Part shown: piece by piece, positions 18,337 to 28,828 of the stretch
How the letters are laid out: each line of letters starts with the position of its first letter
Numbering within the stretch: the stretch's first letter is position 1
Origin: Pseudomonadota bacterium
GTDB taxonomy: Bacteria > Myxococcota_A > UBA796 > GCA-2862545
Direction of reading: 5' to 3'
Length of the DNA stretch: 43,415 nt
Assembly (NCBI GenBank): GCA_002862545.1
Contig: PKDJ01000297.1
Span: 1-43,415 of the forward strand
Notes under the pieces: model-generated
Databases searched by the model: none
Told to the model about the DNA's origin: nothing
What the model saw: the letters and a program-made list of their open reading frames with translations, nothing else
Position numbers and translations under genes: made by a program

Positions 18337-19560
18337 TTGCTCGACCGCTGGACCGAGATCGGAGACACCCTGGCACGCAACAAGCTGCGGACCGTGCTGA
18401 CGGCACTGTCGGTCGCTTGGGGGATCTTCATGCTCGTGCTCCTGCTCGGCGCCGGCCAGGGCCTGGAGAACCAGATCGCCTGGCAGTTCAGGGACGACGC
18501 GACCAACAGCATCTGGGTCTACGGAGGCGAGACCTCCATCGCGCACGAGGGCTACGGGGTCGGGCGCCGCGTCGGCTACGACGACGACGACTATGACCAG
18601 ATTCGAGCCTTGTTCCCTGGTGAGGCGGTCACGGGGCGCTACGTCCCGCCCTCGGCCGGCAGCATCCGCCACGGCGACCGGGTCTCCACCTTCGAACTCC
18701 GCGCCGTCCATCCGGACCACCAGGTGCTCGAGCGGACCGAGATGCAGGAGGGCCGATACCTGAATCTCGGTGACCTCGACGAGCGCCGGAAGGTGGCCGT
18801 CGTGGGACGCGAGGTCTCGGAGTTCCTGTTTCGAGGGGCGAGCGCACTCGGTGAGTGGATCGACGTCGACGGCGTGCCCTTCCGAATCGTCGGTGTGTTC
18901 AAGGACGTGGGTGGGGAGAGCGAGGAGCGCATCGTCTACCTGCCCGTGACCACGGCGCGAGCCACGTGGGGCGGAGGGGATTCCCTGCGCCAGATCATGT
19001 TCACCGTCGGAGATGCCTCCCTCGAGGAGGCCGCGGTGCTCGAGGAGCGCGTCCGGCTGGTGCTCGCCCGCAACCACGCCATCCACCCGGATGACCGGCG
19101 CGCGATCCGCGTTCGGAACAATGTCGAGAGCTACCAAGAGGTGAAGCAGATCTTCGAGTTCCTCGGTCTGTTCGTCTGGATCGTCGGACTGGGCACCGTG
19201 CTCGCGGGCGTCGTCGGCGTGAGCAACATCATGCTGGTGAGCGTCACGGAGCGCCGGGCCGAGATCGGACTCCGCAAGGCGCTCGGAGCCACCCCGTCCT
19301 CCATCGTCAGCATGGTGCTCGAGGAGGCCCTGCTGCTCACCGGCATCTCGGGCTACGCCGGACTGATCTTCGGGCTGGGCCTCGTGGAGGTGGCCGCCTG
19401 GGCCATCCCCGACAACGACTACATTCGCGACCCCTCGGTCGACCTCGGCACCGTGATCGCGGCGACGGTGCTGCTCGTCGTCGCGGGGGTTGCAGCCGGC
19501 TTCGTGCCCGCACAGCAGGCGGCCGCGGTCGAGCCCGTCACCGCACTGCGAGACGGCTGA
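18337..19560 (+). CDS. MacB/FtsX-type ABC transporter permease
   Basis: The 407-residue product starts with TTG preceded by GGAGG at 7-base spacing. Its layout is that of MacB/LolC-type permeases: an N-terminal membrane helix after LARNKLRTVLTALSVAWGIF, a large periplasmic MacB_PCD domain (about residues 45-255), and three C-terminal helices of the FtsX domain with VGVSNIMLVSVTERRAEIGL and RKALGA. Such permeases work with an ATPase and a MacA-type adaptor to export peptides, lipids or lipoproteins across the envelope. No ATPase domain is fused to it and none is adjacent. It overlaps the next permease gene by one base (TGATG). Confidence 0.9.
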   Translation: MLDRWTEIGDTLARNKLRTVLTALSVAWGIFMLVLLLGAGQGLENQIAWQFRDDATNSIWVYGGETSIAHEGYGVGRRVGYDDDDYDQIRALFPGEAVTGRYVPPSAGSIRHGDRVSTFELRAVHPDHQVLERTEMQEGRYLNLGDLDERRKVAVVGREVSEFLFRGASALGEWIDVDGVPFRIVGVFKDVGGESEERIVYLPVTTARATWGGGDSLRQIMFTVGDASLEEAAVLEERVRLVLARNHAIHPDDRRAIRVRNNVESYQEVKQIFEFLGLFVWIVGLGTVLAGVVGVSNIMLVSVTERRAEIGLRKALGATPSSIVSMVLEEALLLTGISGYAGLIFGLGLVEVAAWAIPDNDYIRDPSVDLGTVIAATVLLVVAGVAAGFVPAQQAAAVEPVTALRDG

Positions 19561-20807
19561 TGGATCTCGACACCCTGCGAGAGCTGGGGCACACGCTCAC
19601 CCAGAACCGCCTGCGCACCGCGCTGACCGCGGCTGGGGTGTTCTGGGGCATGTTCATGCTTCTCCTGATGCTCGGCTTCGGCGACGGTCTGCAGGTGGCC
19701 GTCGCCAGCAAGATGCGCGGAGGGACGACGAACGCGGTCTACACCTGGGGACAGCGGACGACACGCCCGTATGCGGGCTACCAGCCTGGGCGCTCCATCC
19801 GGTACGACGCGTCAGACCTCGGGCCGCTCAGAGAGATGGCAGGCGTGTCCATCGTGAGCCCCCGGAGCCAGCTGGGCGGCTACCGCGACGGCAACGTGGT
19901 GAGCCACGGCACCAAGGCCGCCAACCTCCAGGTGATGGGCGACGACCCGGCCTACCTCGAGGTGCAGCCAATGACCCTGACCCAGGGCCGGTGGATCAAC
20001 CCCCTCGACCTCGAGGAGCGCCGGAAGGTCGCCGTGATCGGTCAACAGGTGGTCGAGGAGCTCTACGAACCCGGCGAGAACGCTCTCGGGAGCTCGGTGT
20101 CCGTCAACGGGGTGCACTTCACGGTGGTGGGGGTGTTCGAGGCCCGCTCCGCTGGCGACCGCGCCGATCGTGAAGAGAGCACGGTCCACCTACCGTTCAC
20201 GACCTTCCAGCATGCCTTCAATCAGGGCACGCGGATCGGGTGGTTCGCCATCGTCGGCGAGCCCGACAAGGACGGTGAGGAGCTCGAGGCCGACATTCGC
20301 GCGCTGCTCGCACGACGGCATCGGTTCCATCCGGACGATCGCATCGCGATCGGCGCATGGAACTCCGCCCGCCAGTTCCGGCGGATTCAGAACCTCTTCG
20401 CGGGGATTCGGGCCTTCGTGTGGTTCGTCGGCACGGCGACGCTGCTCTCGGGCGTCGTCGGCGTGAGCAACATCCTGTTGATCACGGTGCGAGAGCGCAC
20501 CACCGAGATTGGCCTTCGGCGCGCCATCGGCGCGAGGCCGTCGGATGTCGTCGGCCTGATCCTGCTGGAGGCCTTCGTCCTGGCGGGGGTGGCCGGCTAT
20601 GCGGGCCTCGTCGCGGGAGTGGCCACTCTCGAGCTCGTCGGCTGGCTGGTCGGCGAATCCAACGCGGTCCTCGGCAAGCCCCAGGTCGACCTGGGCGTCG
20701 CCGTGACCGCGCTGGCGATCCTCGCGGTGGCGAGTCTGCTCGGCGGACTGCTGCCTGCACAGCGAGCGGCCTCGATCGAGCCGGTCGAGGCCCTTCGGGC
20801 GGAGTGA
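19560..20807 (+). CDS. MacB/FtsX-type ABC transporter permease (paralogue)
   Basis: This 415-residue protein has the same architecture as the preceding permease and clear similarity to it: LTQNRLRTALTAAGVFWGMF at the N-terminus and VGVSNILLITVRERTTEIGL plus RRAIGA in the FtsX domain. The pair therefore arose by tandem duplication and probably forms a heterodimer, as LolC/LolE do. Its start ATG shares the A of the previous stop codon, so translation is likely coupled. A Gly-rich VAGYAGLVAGVATLEL helix lies near the C-terminus. It is followed after 2 bp by the adaptor gene. The ATPase partner is missing locally. Confidence 0.9.
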   Translation: MDLDTLRELGHTLTQNRLRTALTAAGVFWGMFMLLLMLGFGDGLQVAVASKMRGGTTNAVYTWGQRTTRPYAGYQPGRSIRYDASDLGPLREMAGVSIVSPRSQLGGYRDGNVVSHGTKAANLQVMGDDPAYLEVQPMTLTQGRWINPLDLEERRKVAVIGQQVVEELYEPGENALGSSVSVNGVHFTVVGVFEARSAGDRADREESTVHLPFTTFQHAFNQGTRIGWFAIVGEPDKDGEELEADIRALLARRHRFHPDDRIAIGAWNSARQFRRIQNLFAGIRAFVWFVGTATLLSGVVGVSNILLITVRERTTEIGLRRAIGARPSDVVGLILLEAFVLAGVAGYAGLVAGVATLELVGWLVGESNAVLGKPQVDLGVAVTALAILAVASLLGGLLPAQRAASIEPVEALRAE

Positions 20808-20809
20808 CG

Positions 20810-21913
20810 ATGAAGCGTCTGTTCACAGTGATGGTAGTGCTTGGGCTCGGCGGGGTCTTCCTCGGCACCCTCGGCTTCCTCTGGTACAAGGCCCAAGAGC
20901 CGCCCGAGGTCTTCGAGACGACGACGCCCTTCATGGCCGACATCGTCAAGAAGACAGTCGCGACCGGCTCGATCGTCCCACGCAACGAGGTCGCCATCAA
21001 GTCCCGCGTCTCGGGCGTGGTCGCCGACCTGCACGTCGACCCGGGCCAGCTCGTGCGCCAAGGCGAGCTCATCGCCTCCATCCAGATCATCCCCGACGAG
21101 CAGACACTGACCACGGCAGAGTCGTCGGTGCGAACCTCCCGGATCACGGTCTCGGATGCCGAGCGCGAGCTGGAGCGGGCCCGCGCCCTCGCCAAGCAGG
21201 GGGCGATCAGCACAGCCGAGCTGCAGCGGGCGGAGACGGCCCACGAGCTCGCCAAGCAGGACCTTTCAGCGGCCGCCACCCGACTCACGGTCGTGCGCGA
21301 GGGAGCCCGCCGCGGGACGGGCCAGGTGAACACCGAGGTGAGGTCGACAGTCGACGGCATGGTGCTCGCCACCGACGTGAAGGTGGGCCAGTCCGTGATC
21401 GAGTCCAACACCTTCAACGAGGGAACCACCATCGCCGCTGTGGCCGACATGTCCGACATGATCTTCCTAGGCTTCGTCGACGAGACCGAGGTGGGCAAGA
21501 TCGAGGAGGGCATGCCGCTGCAGGTCACGGTGGGCGCCCTCGAGGGCGTCCGCTTCGGCGGCACGCTGGAGTACATCTCGCCGAAGGGCAACGCAGAGAC
21601 AGGCGCGGTCCAGTTCGAGATCAAGGCGGCCGTCGAGCAGCAGGAGGGCGTGTTCCTGCGTGCCGGGGTCAGCGCGAACGCCAACATCGTGCTCGACCGG
21701 CGCGAGCAGGTGCTCTCCATCCGAGAAGCCGACCTGGTGTTCGAGCGAGGGGAGCCGTTCGTCGAGGTCGAGATCGGCAACCAGGAGTTCGAGCGACGGC
21801 CGGTCGAGGTGGGGCTCTCCGACGGCATGACGGTGGAGATTCTCTCCGGGATCGAGGCCGAGACCCCCATCAAGACGACCGGCGGTGGCGGTGGGCGGGG
21901 TTGGCGAGGCTGA
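20810..21913 (+). CDS. MacA/HlyD-type membrane fusion protein
   Basis: The 367-residue product has one N-terminal membrane helix (about residues 5-24). It is followed by a biotinyl-lipoyl half (VATGSIVPRNEVAIKSRVSG), a coiled-coil hairpin (about residues 105-160, heptad-rich ERELERARALAKQGAIS), the second lipoyl half (TVDGMVLATDVKVGQSV), a beta-barrel domain and a C-terminal Gly-rich tail. This is the RND/MacA periplasmic adaptor plan. It completes a three-gene unit with the two permeases; start and stop are nearly adjacent to its neighbours. The final GGGGGRGWRG is an unstructured tail. Function inferred: bridging the inner-membrane permeases to an outer-membrane factor encoded elsewhere. 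Confidence 0.9.
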   Translation: MKRLFTVMVVLGLGGVFLGTLGFLWYKAQEPPEVFETTTPFMADIVKKTVATGSIVPRNEVAIKSRVSGVVADLHVDPGQLVRQGELIASIQIIPDEQTLTTAESSVRTSRITVSDAERELERARALAKQGAISTAELQRAETAHELAKQDLSAAATRLTVVREGARRGTGQVNTEVRSTVDGMVLATDVKVGQSVIESNTFNEGTTIAAVADMSDMIFLGFVDETEVGKIEEGMPLQVTVGALEGVRFGGTLEYISPKGNAETGAVQFEIKAAVEQQEGVFLRAGVSANANIVLDRREQVLSIREADLVFERGEPFVEVEIGNQEFERRPVEVGLSDGMTVEILSGIEAETPIKTTGGGGGRGWRG

Positions 21914-22091
21914 CGGCAAGCGCCGAGCAGATCTCCCGAGGTCACGGCCCGGCCGAGCATCGAGCGCCTCCTGTTCGGCCTGACCGATGAGGGAGTGGTG
22001 ACGTAAGCCAACCGAAGGCTCGCCCATCGATGCGACGCGCACGTCACGCACCCGCCGAAAATGACGGCAGGTCGTTCGGCGTATAGGACGC

Positions 22092-22799
22092 ATGTACATG
22101 CTCACCTTGCTCGCCATTGCAGCCCTCGCCGACACGGTCGCCACCGAGCTTCCCTCCCGCCCACCCGACGAGCGCTGGGTGGCCACCGTGGCCGTGCTCG
22201 GCGAGCGCAAGATCCCGATCCTCGGCACGGTGCGCTTCCGCACCGACACCAACGCACTCGCCGACGTGTGGCGTACCGAGCAGGGCTGGCTGATCTCCCA
22301 GCAGACCTGCGGCGTGCGCTTCGCCAAGACTGCCGGCGCCGTGCTCACACTCGCCGAGCACGCCCCGTCCGCCATGCCACCGGCCGTGATGACCTTCGTC
22401 CAGCAAGGGGAGGTGTGGTCGGCAGGGCCCTGGCCGAGCGGCTGGAGCGAGAGCGATCACGACGGCGACGGCAAGCCGGGCATCACGGTCAACGTGAAGG
22501 CGCCGATCTGTGGCCAGGGCGAGCTGCACGTCGAGAGCGAGGCCACGAGTGTCGCTCGCGGGGCGCCAGGCGACGGAACGACCCTCGAGGGTGACATCCT
22601 GGTGCGGGTGATCCAGACCAACCACTCCGCGAAGGGGCTGTGCCTGAAGCTCCTGCCGACGCGCACTGACGAGACCATGCTCGGCCGATTCGCCTACCAG
22701 CAGGTGCCCGTCGACACGACGTGCTCGACGGTGACGGCGTTCCCTGACCCCCAGCCCGAGAAGGCCCAGCCGCTGGACGCCTCCCTCCTTCAGGACTGA
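22092..22799 (+). CDS. Secreted protein of unknown function
   Basis: The 235-residue product has a short signal peptide (MYMLTLLAIAALA) with no basic residue. The mature part has four Cys residues that may form two disulfides, and a DHDGDGKPG segment that resembles a single calcium-binding loop. It lacks a visible Shine-Dalgarno sequence; TATAGG lies four bases before the ATG. It ends tail-to-tail with the DUF2236 gene with only 3 bp between. I do not recognise a family. Confidence 0.65.
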   Translation: MYMLTLLAIAALADTVATELPSRPPDERWVATVAVLGERKIPILGTVRFRTDTNALADVWRTEQGWLISQQTCGVRFAKTAGAVLTLAEHAPSAMPPAVMTFVQQGEVWSAGPWPSGWSESDHDGDGKPGITVNVKAPICGQGELHVESEATSVARGAPGDGTTLEGDILVRVIQTNHSAKGLCLKLLPTRTDETMLGRFAYQQVPVDTTCSTVTAFPDPQPEKAQPLDASLLQD

Positions 22800-22802
22800 G
22801 GC

Positions 22803-23936
22803 TCAGCCCGCGAGGCTCTCCGTCGGGCGGAAGGCCACGGGGCGCCCCGCCGCACCTTCCGCGATGGCCGTCTCCCAGTGCGCCCGCCCCCAGGCCATGG
22901 CCCGCTCCTCGAGCGGTCGGACCCTCCGAACGAGCGCGTCCACCGGTCGCACCACCCCGCGCACCGCCGACAGACCGCGCATCCACGGCTCCCGGACGAG
23001 GCCGAGCTGATCACCGACGGTGTCTCCAAGCAGAAACCGGCAGAGCCCGTGGGGCACGCTGGCCGGCAGGCGCTGTGGACGACCCGACTGGGGGGAGAGG
23101 AGCGAGGCCACCAGACGCCTCGCGTCGTCGTCGGGTGGCGCCTGCGTCAGGTGGATCAGGTCGGTGAGGCGCTGCGCCTCGTGCTCGGTGGTCGGCAGCA
23201 GGTCGTCGACCACCCCCATGCGATGGCTGACCAGCCGCCAGAGGTGGAGCCAGTCCGCGCACAGCCGCTCGTCGATCCCCAGGCCCAGTCTCCGGAGACC
23301 GTCGACGAAGCGCATCGAGAAGAGGAGGTGTGTGGCGACCATGTCGTGCTGGTTGATCGGCGCACCCCAGGCCGCTTCATCCCAGCGGCCGGAGCGCTGC
23401 ACGAGCCACCGAACGCGCGCATGCATCAGCCGCACCCGGGTGGCAGCAGCGAGGCCCGCACCGTGGCGCCGGAGACCACTCGGCTCACAGACCGCCACCA
23501 CGAAGCGACCGGTCTCAGCCAGCCGAAACGCAGTCCTCGTGCCGGTGAGCGCGCCTGTCAGGACCAGCGGCTTGTTCCCCGCAGGGGCGCAGTACCCGGC
23601 GACAAGCGAGCCAGCGCCGAGCACGAGCCCACCCAGCGGGCCCGCCCGGAAGAGCAGGCGCCCAGCTCGGTCAATCCGCTCCCAGTCGACCCACATCGGA
23701 ACCCGGTCGAGTGCGGCCGCCAGGGCACGCACGCTGTCGGGGGCATCGGCAGGCAGGTCGCCCGCGAGCATCCGACCGATCACCGCGTGTCCGCGGTCAG
23801 GGCGCTCCGCGAGGTCGGCGACGACGGCATCGGCGAGCGGATCGGCCTCGAGAAGCCAAGGCACGAGACGGTCGAGGCGGTCTCCAAACCGTCGACGCGC
23901 CTCATCGCGATTCACCACTCGGTCGGGCCAGCGCAT
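22803..23936 (-). CDS. DUF2236 / latex-clearing-protein-type haem oxygenase
   Basis: The 377-residue product matches the DUF2236 family (fungal MpaB, bacterial rubber oxygenase Lcp). It has the central RVRLMHARVR motif with His172 as the likely axial haem ligand, then AWGAPINQHDMVATHLLFS, and an upstream AETGRFV segment. Family members bind b-type haem and cleave polyisoprene or hydroxylate terpenoid chains. There is no signal peptide at the chosen start, so it is probably cytoplasmic or peripheral rather than secreted like Lcp. The ATG at 23936 is preferred because the upstream in-frame extension is Arg-rich and unlike the family. It is divergent from the radical SAM gene. Confidence 0.82.
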   Translation of the reverse strand: MRWPDRVVNRDEARRRFGDRLDRLVPWLLEADPLADAVVADLAERPDRGHAVIGRMLAGDLPADAPDSVRALAAALDRVPMWVDWERIDRAGRLLFRAGPLGGLVLGAGSLVAGYCAPAGNKPLVLTGALTGTRTAFRLAETGRFVVAVCEPSGLRRHGAGLAAATRVRLMHARVRWLVQRSGRWDEAAWGAPINQHDMVATHLLFSMRFVDGLRRLGLGIDERLCADWLHLWRLVSHRMGVVDDLLPTTEHEAQRLTDLIHLTQAPPDDDARRLVASLLSPQSGRPQRLPASVPHGLCRFLLGDTVGDQLGLVREPWMRGLSAVRGVVRPVDALVRRVRPLEERAMAWGRAHWETAIAEGAAGRPVAFRPTESLAG

Positions 23937-24169
23937 GACTTCTCGTAGCCTCTCTCTCGACGCAGCGAGGACGGGCTGCGCAGCGGAGCGCCGCGCCCGG
24001 GATGCGCTGCGGCATGCGTCGTGTCGACAGGTCCACAGGCCCACGACGGGGTCACCCGACCGCGCTGAAGGGTTCGCCATCGAGCATCTCGGGGACCCGA
24101 TCACCAAGCGGGCCGGGATCGAGCTACGACGGTCACGCAGGGACACCGTCCTGCCGTCTCGGAGAGCCC

Positions 24170-25042
24170 ATGCGCTACGAAGGCAAGCTCTATCGGCCCC
24201 CCTCCGAGCACGATGCGTGGATCCTCCAGGCCACCATCGGCTGCTCCTGGAATGCCTGTACCTACTGCGACATGTACAGGGACAAGAAGTACCGAGAGCG
24301 GCCCGTTCCCGAGCTGGTGGCGGAGATCGAGACAGCCGGAGCCGTGATCGGCCCCGATCTCCGCAAGGTCTTCGTGGCAGACGGGGATGCCCTCGGCATG
24401 CCCACCGCGTCCTGGCTGCCCCTCCTCGGCGGCCTCCGCACGGCCTTCCCTCGGCTGAAGCGGGTCAGCTGCTACGCGATGGCCCGAAACGTCCTCGACA
24501 AGTCGGTCGCCGAGCTGACGGCGCTGCGAGAGGCGGGCCTCACCCGGCTGTACATCGGACCGGAGACCGGCGACGACCCGACGGCCAAGCGCATCGCCAA
24601 GGGAGCGACCTTCGACGACCACGCCGCAGCCGCCGAGCGGGCCCATGCCGCAGGGATGGCGATCAGCATGATCGCGCTGCTCGGCGCGGGAGGCACCGCA
24701 CGCACCGAGGAGCACGCCGAGGCCACCGGGCGGTTGATCACGGCGATGGACCCCGAGTTCTTCGCGGCGCTCACCCTGACGGTCGTGCCCGGGACTCCAC
24801 AGGCGAAGCTCCAAGAGCGAGGGCGCTTCACGCTGCCCGACAAGCCGGCGCTGTTCCGAGAGCTACGGACGATGGTCGCCGTAGCCGCCCCGACCGACGC
24901 CCTGTTCCGAACCAACCACGCCTCGAACTACCTGCCCCTCGGCGGCCGCCTGCCCCGCGACCGCGACCGCATCGTGGCCGCCATCGACGCGGCCCTCGCC
25001 GGGCGGGTGCGCCTGCGGCCGGAGTGGTCCCGTGGACTATGA
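24170..25042 (+). CDS. Radical SAM protein with C-x4-C-x2-C cluster
   Basis: The 290-residue product has the radical SAM 4Fe-4S motif in the variant form GCSWNACTYCDMY (Cys25, Cys30, Cys33). Other motifs are VFVADGDALGMPT, RLYIGPETGDD (the SAM-binding beta strand) and LTVVPGTPQ. This C-x4-C-x2-C spacing and the GCS-N-C-x-x-C-x-MY signature belong to a known but functionally undefined radical SAM subgroup (Elp3/COG1032-like). There is no extra Fe-S or B12 domain. The ATG is preceded by GGAGAG; the longer in-frame start at 24002 lacks this. Its end overlaps the next gene by 11 bp. Confidence 0.85.
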   Translation: MRYEGKLYRPPSEHDAWILQATIGCSWNACTYCDMYRDKKYRERPVPELVAEIETAGAVIGPDLRKVFVADGDALGMPTASWLPLLGGLRTAFPRLKRVSCYAMARNVLDKSVAELTALREAGLTRLYIGPETGDDPTAKRIAKGATFDDHAAAAERAHAAGMAISMIALLGAGGTARTEEHAEATGRLITAMDPEFFAALTLTVVPGTPQAKLQERGRFTLPDKPALFRELRTMVAVAAPTDALFRTNHASNYLPLGGRLPRDRDRIVAAIDAALAGRVRLRPEWSRGL

Positions 25043-25349
25043 CTGCCAGGCCTGTGGGGCCTGCTGCGCCTTCGCGGCAGACTGGCCCACCCTGCGCACC
25101 CCGCGCGACCACGGCCCTGAAGGACCAGGCCCCGACTGGACGGAGGAGGGGCACGTCCGCTGGACGGGCAGCCGCTGCGCCGCGCTCACCGGCGAGGTCG
25201 GCTGCGAGGTGAGCTGCACGATCTACGCGCGCCGTCCCCAGCCCTGCCGGGACTGCGAGCCCGGCAGCCTCTCCTGCCTGATCGCACGGCGGCGACACGG
25301 GCTGCCGGTCCCCGAGGAGCGCAGCGGCCTCGAGGACCTCTTCGCCTGA
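25032..25349 (+). CDS. YkgJ-type Cys-cluster protein
   Basis: This 105-residue protein contains DCQACGACC near the N-terminus, then C-x8-C and C-x10-C-x2-C arrangements through the middle (RRPQPCRDCEPG), the pattern of the YkgJ family (putative Fe-S or zinc binding). The start is a GTG inside the end of the radical SAM gene, so the two are translationally coupled. The family has no assigned reaction; its coupling with a radical SAM enzyme suggests electron or cluster supply, but that is inference. It ends tail-to-tail with thiC. Confidence 0.8.
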   Translation: MDYDCQACGACCAFAADWPTLRTPRDHGPEGPGPDWTEEGHVRWTGSRCAALTGEVGCEVSCTIYARRPQPCRDCEPGSLSCLIARRRHGLPVPEERSGLEDLFA

Positions 25350-25353
25350 GCGA

Positions 25354-27159
<1,806 letters not shown>

Positions 27160-27210
27160 TCCGCGCGCAACGTGTATCACAGGAAGAAACCCGAAGCTTC
27201 CAACGGTGAA

Positions 27211-27231
27211 GCTCGCGATTGACCCGCGAGC
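27211..27231. repeat. 7-bp inverted repeat between thiC and the second ASST gene
   Basis: GCTCGCG (27211-27217) and CGCGAGC (27225-27231) form a perfect inverted repeat around a 7-base spacer. It lies upstream of both divergent genes, about 50 bp from the riboswitch start and 37 bp from the lipoprotein ATG. It could be a protein-binding operator or an RNA hairpin; nothing else supports either. Confidence 0.3.
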
Positions 27232-27267
27232 GCGCCGGTCGGCTCATGGGGCGGCTACGTTCCACCC

Positions 27268-28725
27268 ATGCTGACACTCTCCTTGTTCCTGCTCGCCTGC
27301 GGCGGCGACGACGCGCGCTCCAAGCGCACCGACCTCGACGACGCCATCCAAGACCTGGTCGCCCAGCCCTGGGTGCTCCAGCTCGACCCCGAGCGGCGCT
27401 TCCTGGCCGTCCCCGCCTCGGAGGTGCCCCTGGTCGCAGAGGTGATGATCGACGGCGTGGATCGTCTGGACGTGGGACTCCGTGTCGAGACGTCATCGGG
27501 CGACCTGATCGGCGACGACGTCGGCCCCGTGCTCGCACTCGTGGAAGACCAGCGGCTGATCATCGAGATCGACGACGAGCGCTGGTGCGTCGCCATCACC
27601 CCTGACGACCTGCCCCCCTTGTCCGGGCCAGGAGGCGAGGTCGACGGGTTCTTCTTCCTGACGCCCCGCGACTTCACGTCGCAGTACCCCCCCAGCGACT
27701 ACGGGCGCTTCTTGATGATTGTCGACGGCTGGGGAACCCCGGTCTGGTGGCGACGCGCCACGGGGCTGTCAAACGACTTCCGAGTCGGGGGAGACGGCAT
27801 GTTCTCGGCGCAGACCTTCTTGGACGGCGCTCCCGCTCGCGAGTCGGTGCGCGTCGATCCGCGCACGGGCCTGGTGCTGGAGCGGTGGCTGCCCGAGCAG
27901 CCTGAGGGCTGGGAGGGGGCCTGGACCGATCCGCACGAGCTGACGATCGGCGCGGACGGCAGCGCCATGACGGTGATCACGGGGGCGGGCTACGAAGATC
28001 TCTCCCCCGTCGGTGGCTCGACGAGCGGCGAGGTGCAGCACAGCGCCGTCCAGGAGCTCGATGCCGACCGCAACGTCACGGCCGAGTGGATCGCCGAGCT
28101 CGTGGACATGACGACACTGCCGCCCGAGGCCATCGCGACCGAGTCCCAGGGCGCCGCCTGGCGCTGGACCCACATCAACAGCGCCGAGTCCCTCGAGGAC
28201 GGCTGGCTGCTGTCCCTCCGAACGCCGAACGAGGTGGTGAAGGTACTCCGCGAGACGAGCGAGGTCGCCTGGCGACTCGGCGGAGCCCACTCCGACTTCA
28301 CCTTCACCAACGACGGCGGCTTCTATGGTCAGCACTCGGCCCGCTGGCTCGGAGACGACCGGGTCATCCTGTTCGACAACCGCACCAACTTCGGCTCACC
28401 ACCGCTCGGCGACGTGCGGTACGTCGAGTACCAGCTCGACATGGACGCGATGACCGCCACGCTCGTCGACAGCTACGAGCTCGAGGGAGCAGGTGGCGCG
28501 GACTACACCGGCCACGTCCAGCGCCTGTCCGACGGACGCACCGTGGTGGGCTGGGGCTCGACCCAGACCCTGGACGACGGGAGCCGTGCACCGTCCATTC
28601 ACGTCCTCGAGCCAGACGGCACCGTCGCCCTCGAGCTGTCGCTGCCACTCGGCACCTACAGCTACCGTTCCTGGTACCACACCGGTGATCCGATCAGCGG
28701 CGTCTGGGACCCACAGCTGCCCTGA
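27268..28725 (+). CDS. Arylsulfotransferase-like (PF14269-type) lipoprotein
   Basis: The 485-residue product has a minimal signal peptide (MLTLSLFLLAC, Cys11). An N-terminal beta domain (about 20-110) precedes a propeller of the second arylsulfotransferase family. Its diagnostic stretch WTHINSAESLEDGWLLSLR is followed by ETSEVAWRLGGAHSDFTF, then GQHSARWLGDDRVILFDN, matching the H-x-N-S, WRLGG, QHDAR and LFDNG motifs of that family. It differs from the PF05935-type protein at 1465-3135, so the window holds two sulfotransferase-fold lipoproteins of different subtypes. No Shine-Dalgarno sequence is visible; TACGTT (27256-27261) lies exactly six bases before the ATG, consistent with a leaderless mRNA. 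Activity on sulfate esters is plausible but unproven. Confidence 0.8.
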   Translation: MLTLSLFLLACGGDDARSKRTDLDDAIQDLVAQPWVLQLDPERRFLAVPASEVPLVAEVMIDGVDRLDVGLRVETSSGDLIGDDVGPVLALVEDQRLIIEIDDERWCVAITPDDLPPLSGPGGEVDGFFFLTPRDFTSQYPPSDYGRFLMIVDGWGTPVWWRRATGLSNDFRVGGDGMFSAQTFLDGAPARESVRVDPRTGLVLERWLPEQPEGWEGAWTDPHELTIGADGSAMTVITGAGYEDLSPVGGSTSGEVQHSAVQELDADRNVTAEWIAELVDMTTLPPEAIATESQGAAWRWTHINSAESLEDGWLLSLRTPNEVVKVLRETSEVAWRLGGAHSDFTFTNDGGFYGQHSARWLGDDRVILFDNRTNFGSPPLGDVRYVEYQLDMDAMTATLVDSYELEGAGGADYTGHVQRLSDGRTVVGWGSTQTLDDGSRAPSIHVLEPDGTVALELSLPLGTYSYRSWYHTGDPISGVWDPQLP

Positions 28726-28828
28726 GCGAGGGCTCTGGCGCCCCAGGAACATGTCGTCCGTACCGCCTTCGCTGCCGTGCCGGTCCGCGAGCGTCATAGA
28801 CCCAGGCGCATAGACCGATCTCGGAGGG

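Noticed and set aside
23020-25212. 730-codon plus-strand frame across the DUF2236 and radical SAM genes
   Set aside because: Its Arg/Ser/Ala/Pro-rich translation has no domain and it conflicts with two clear genes on both strands.
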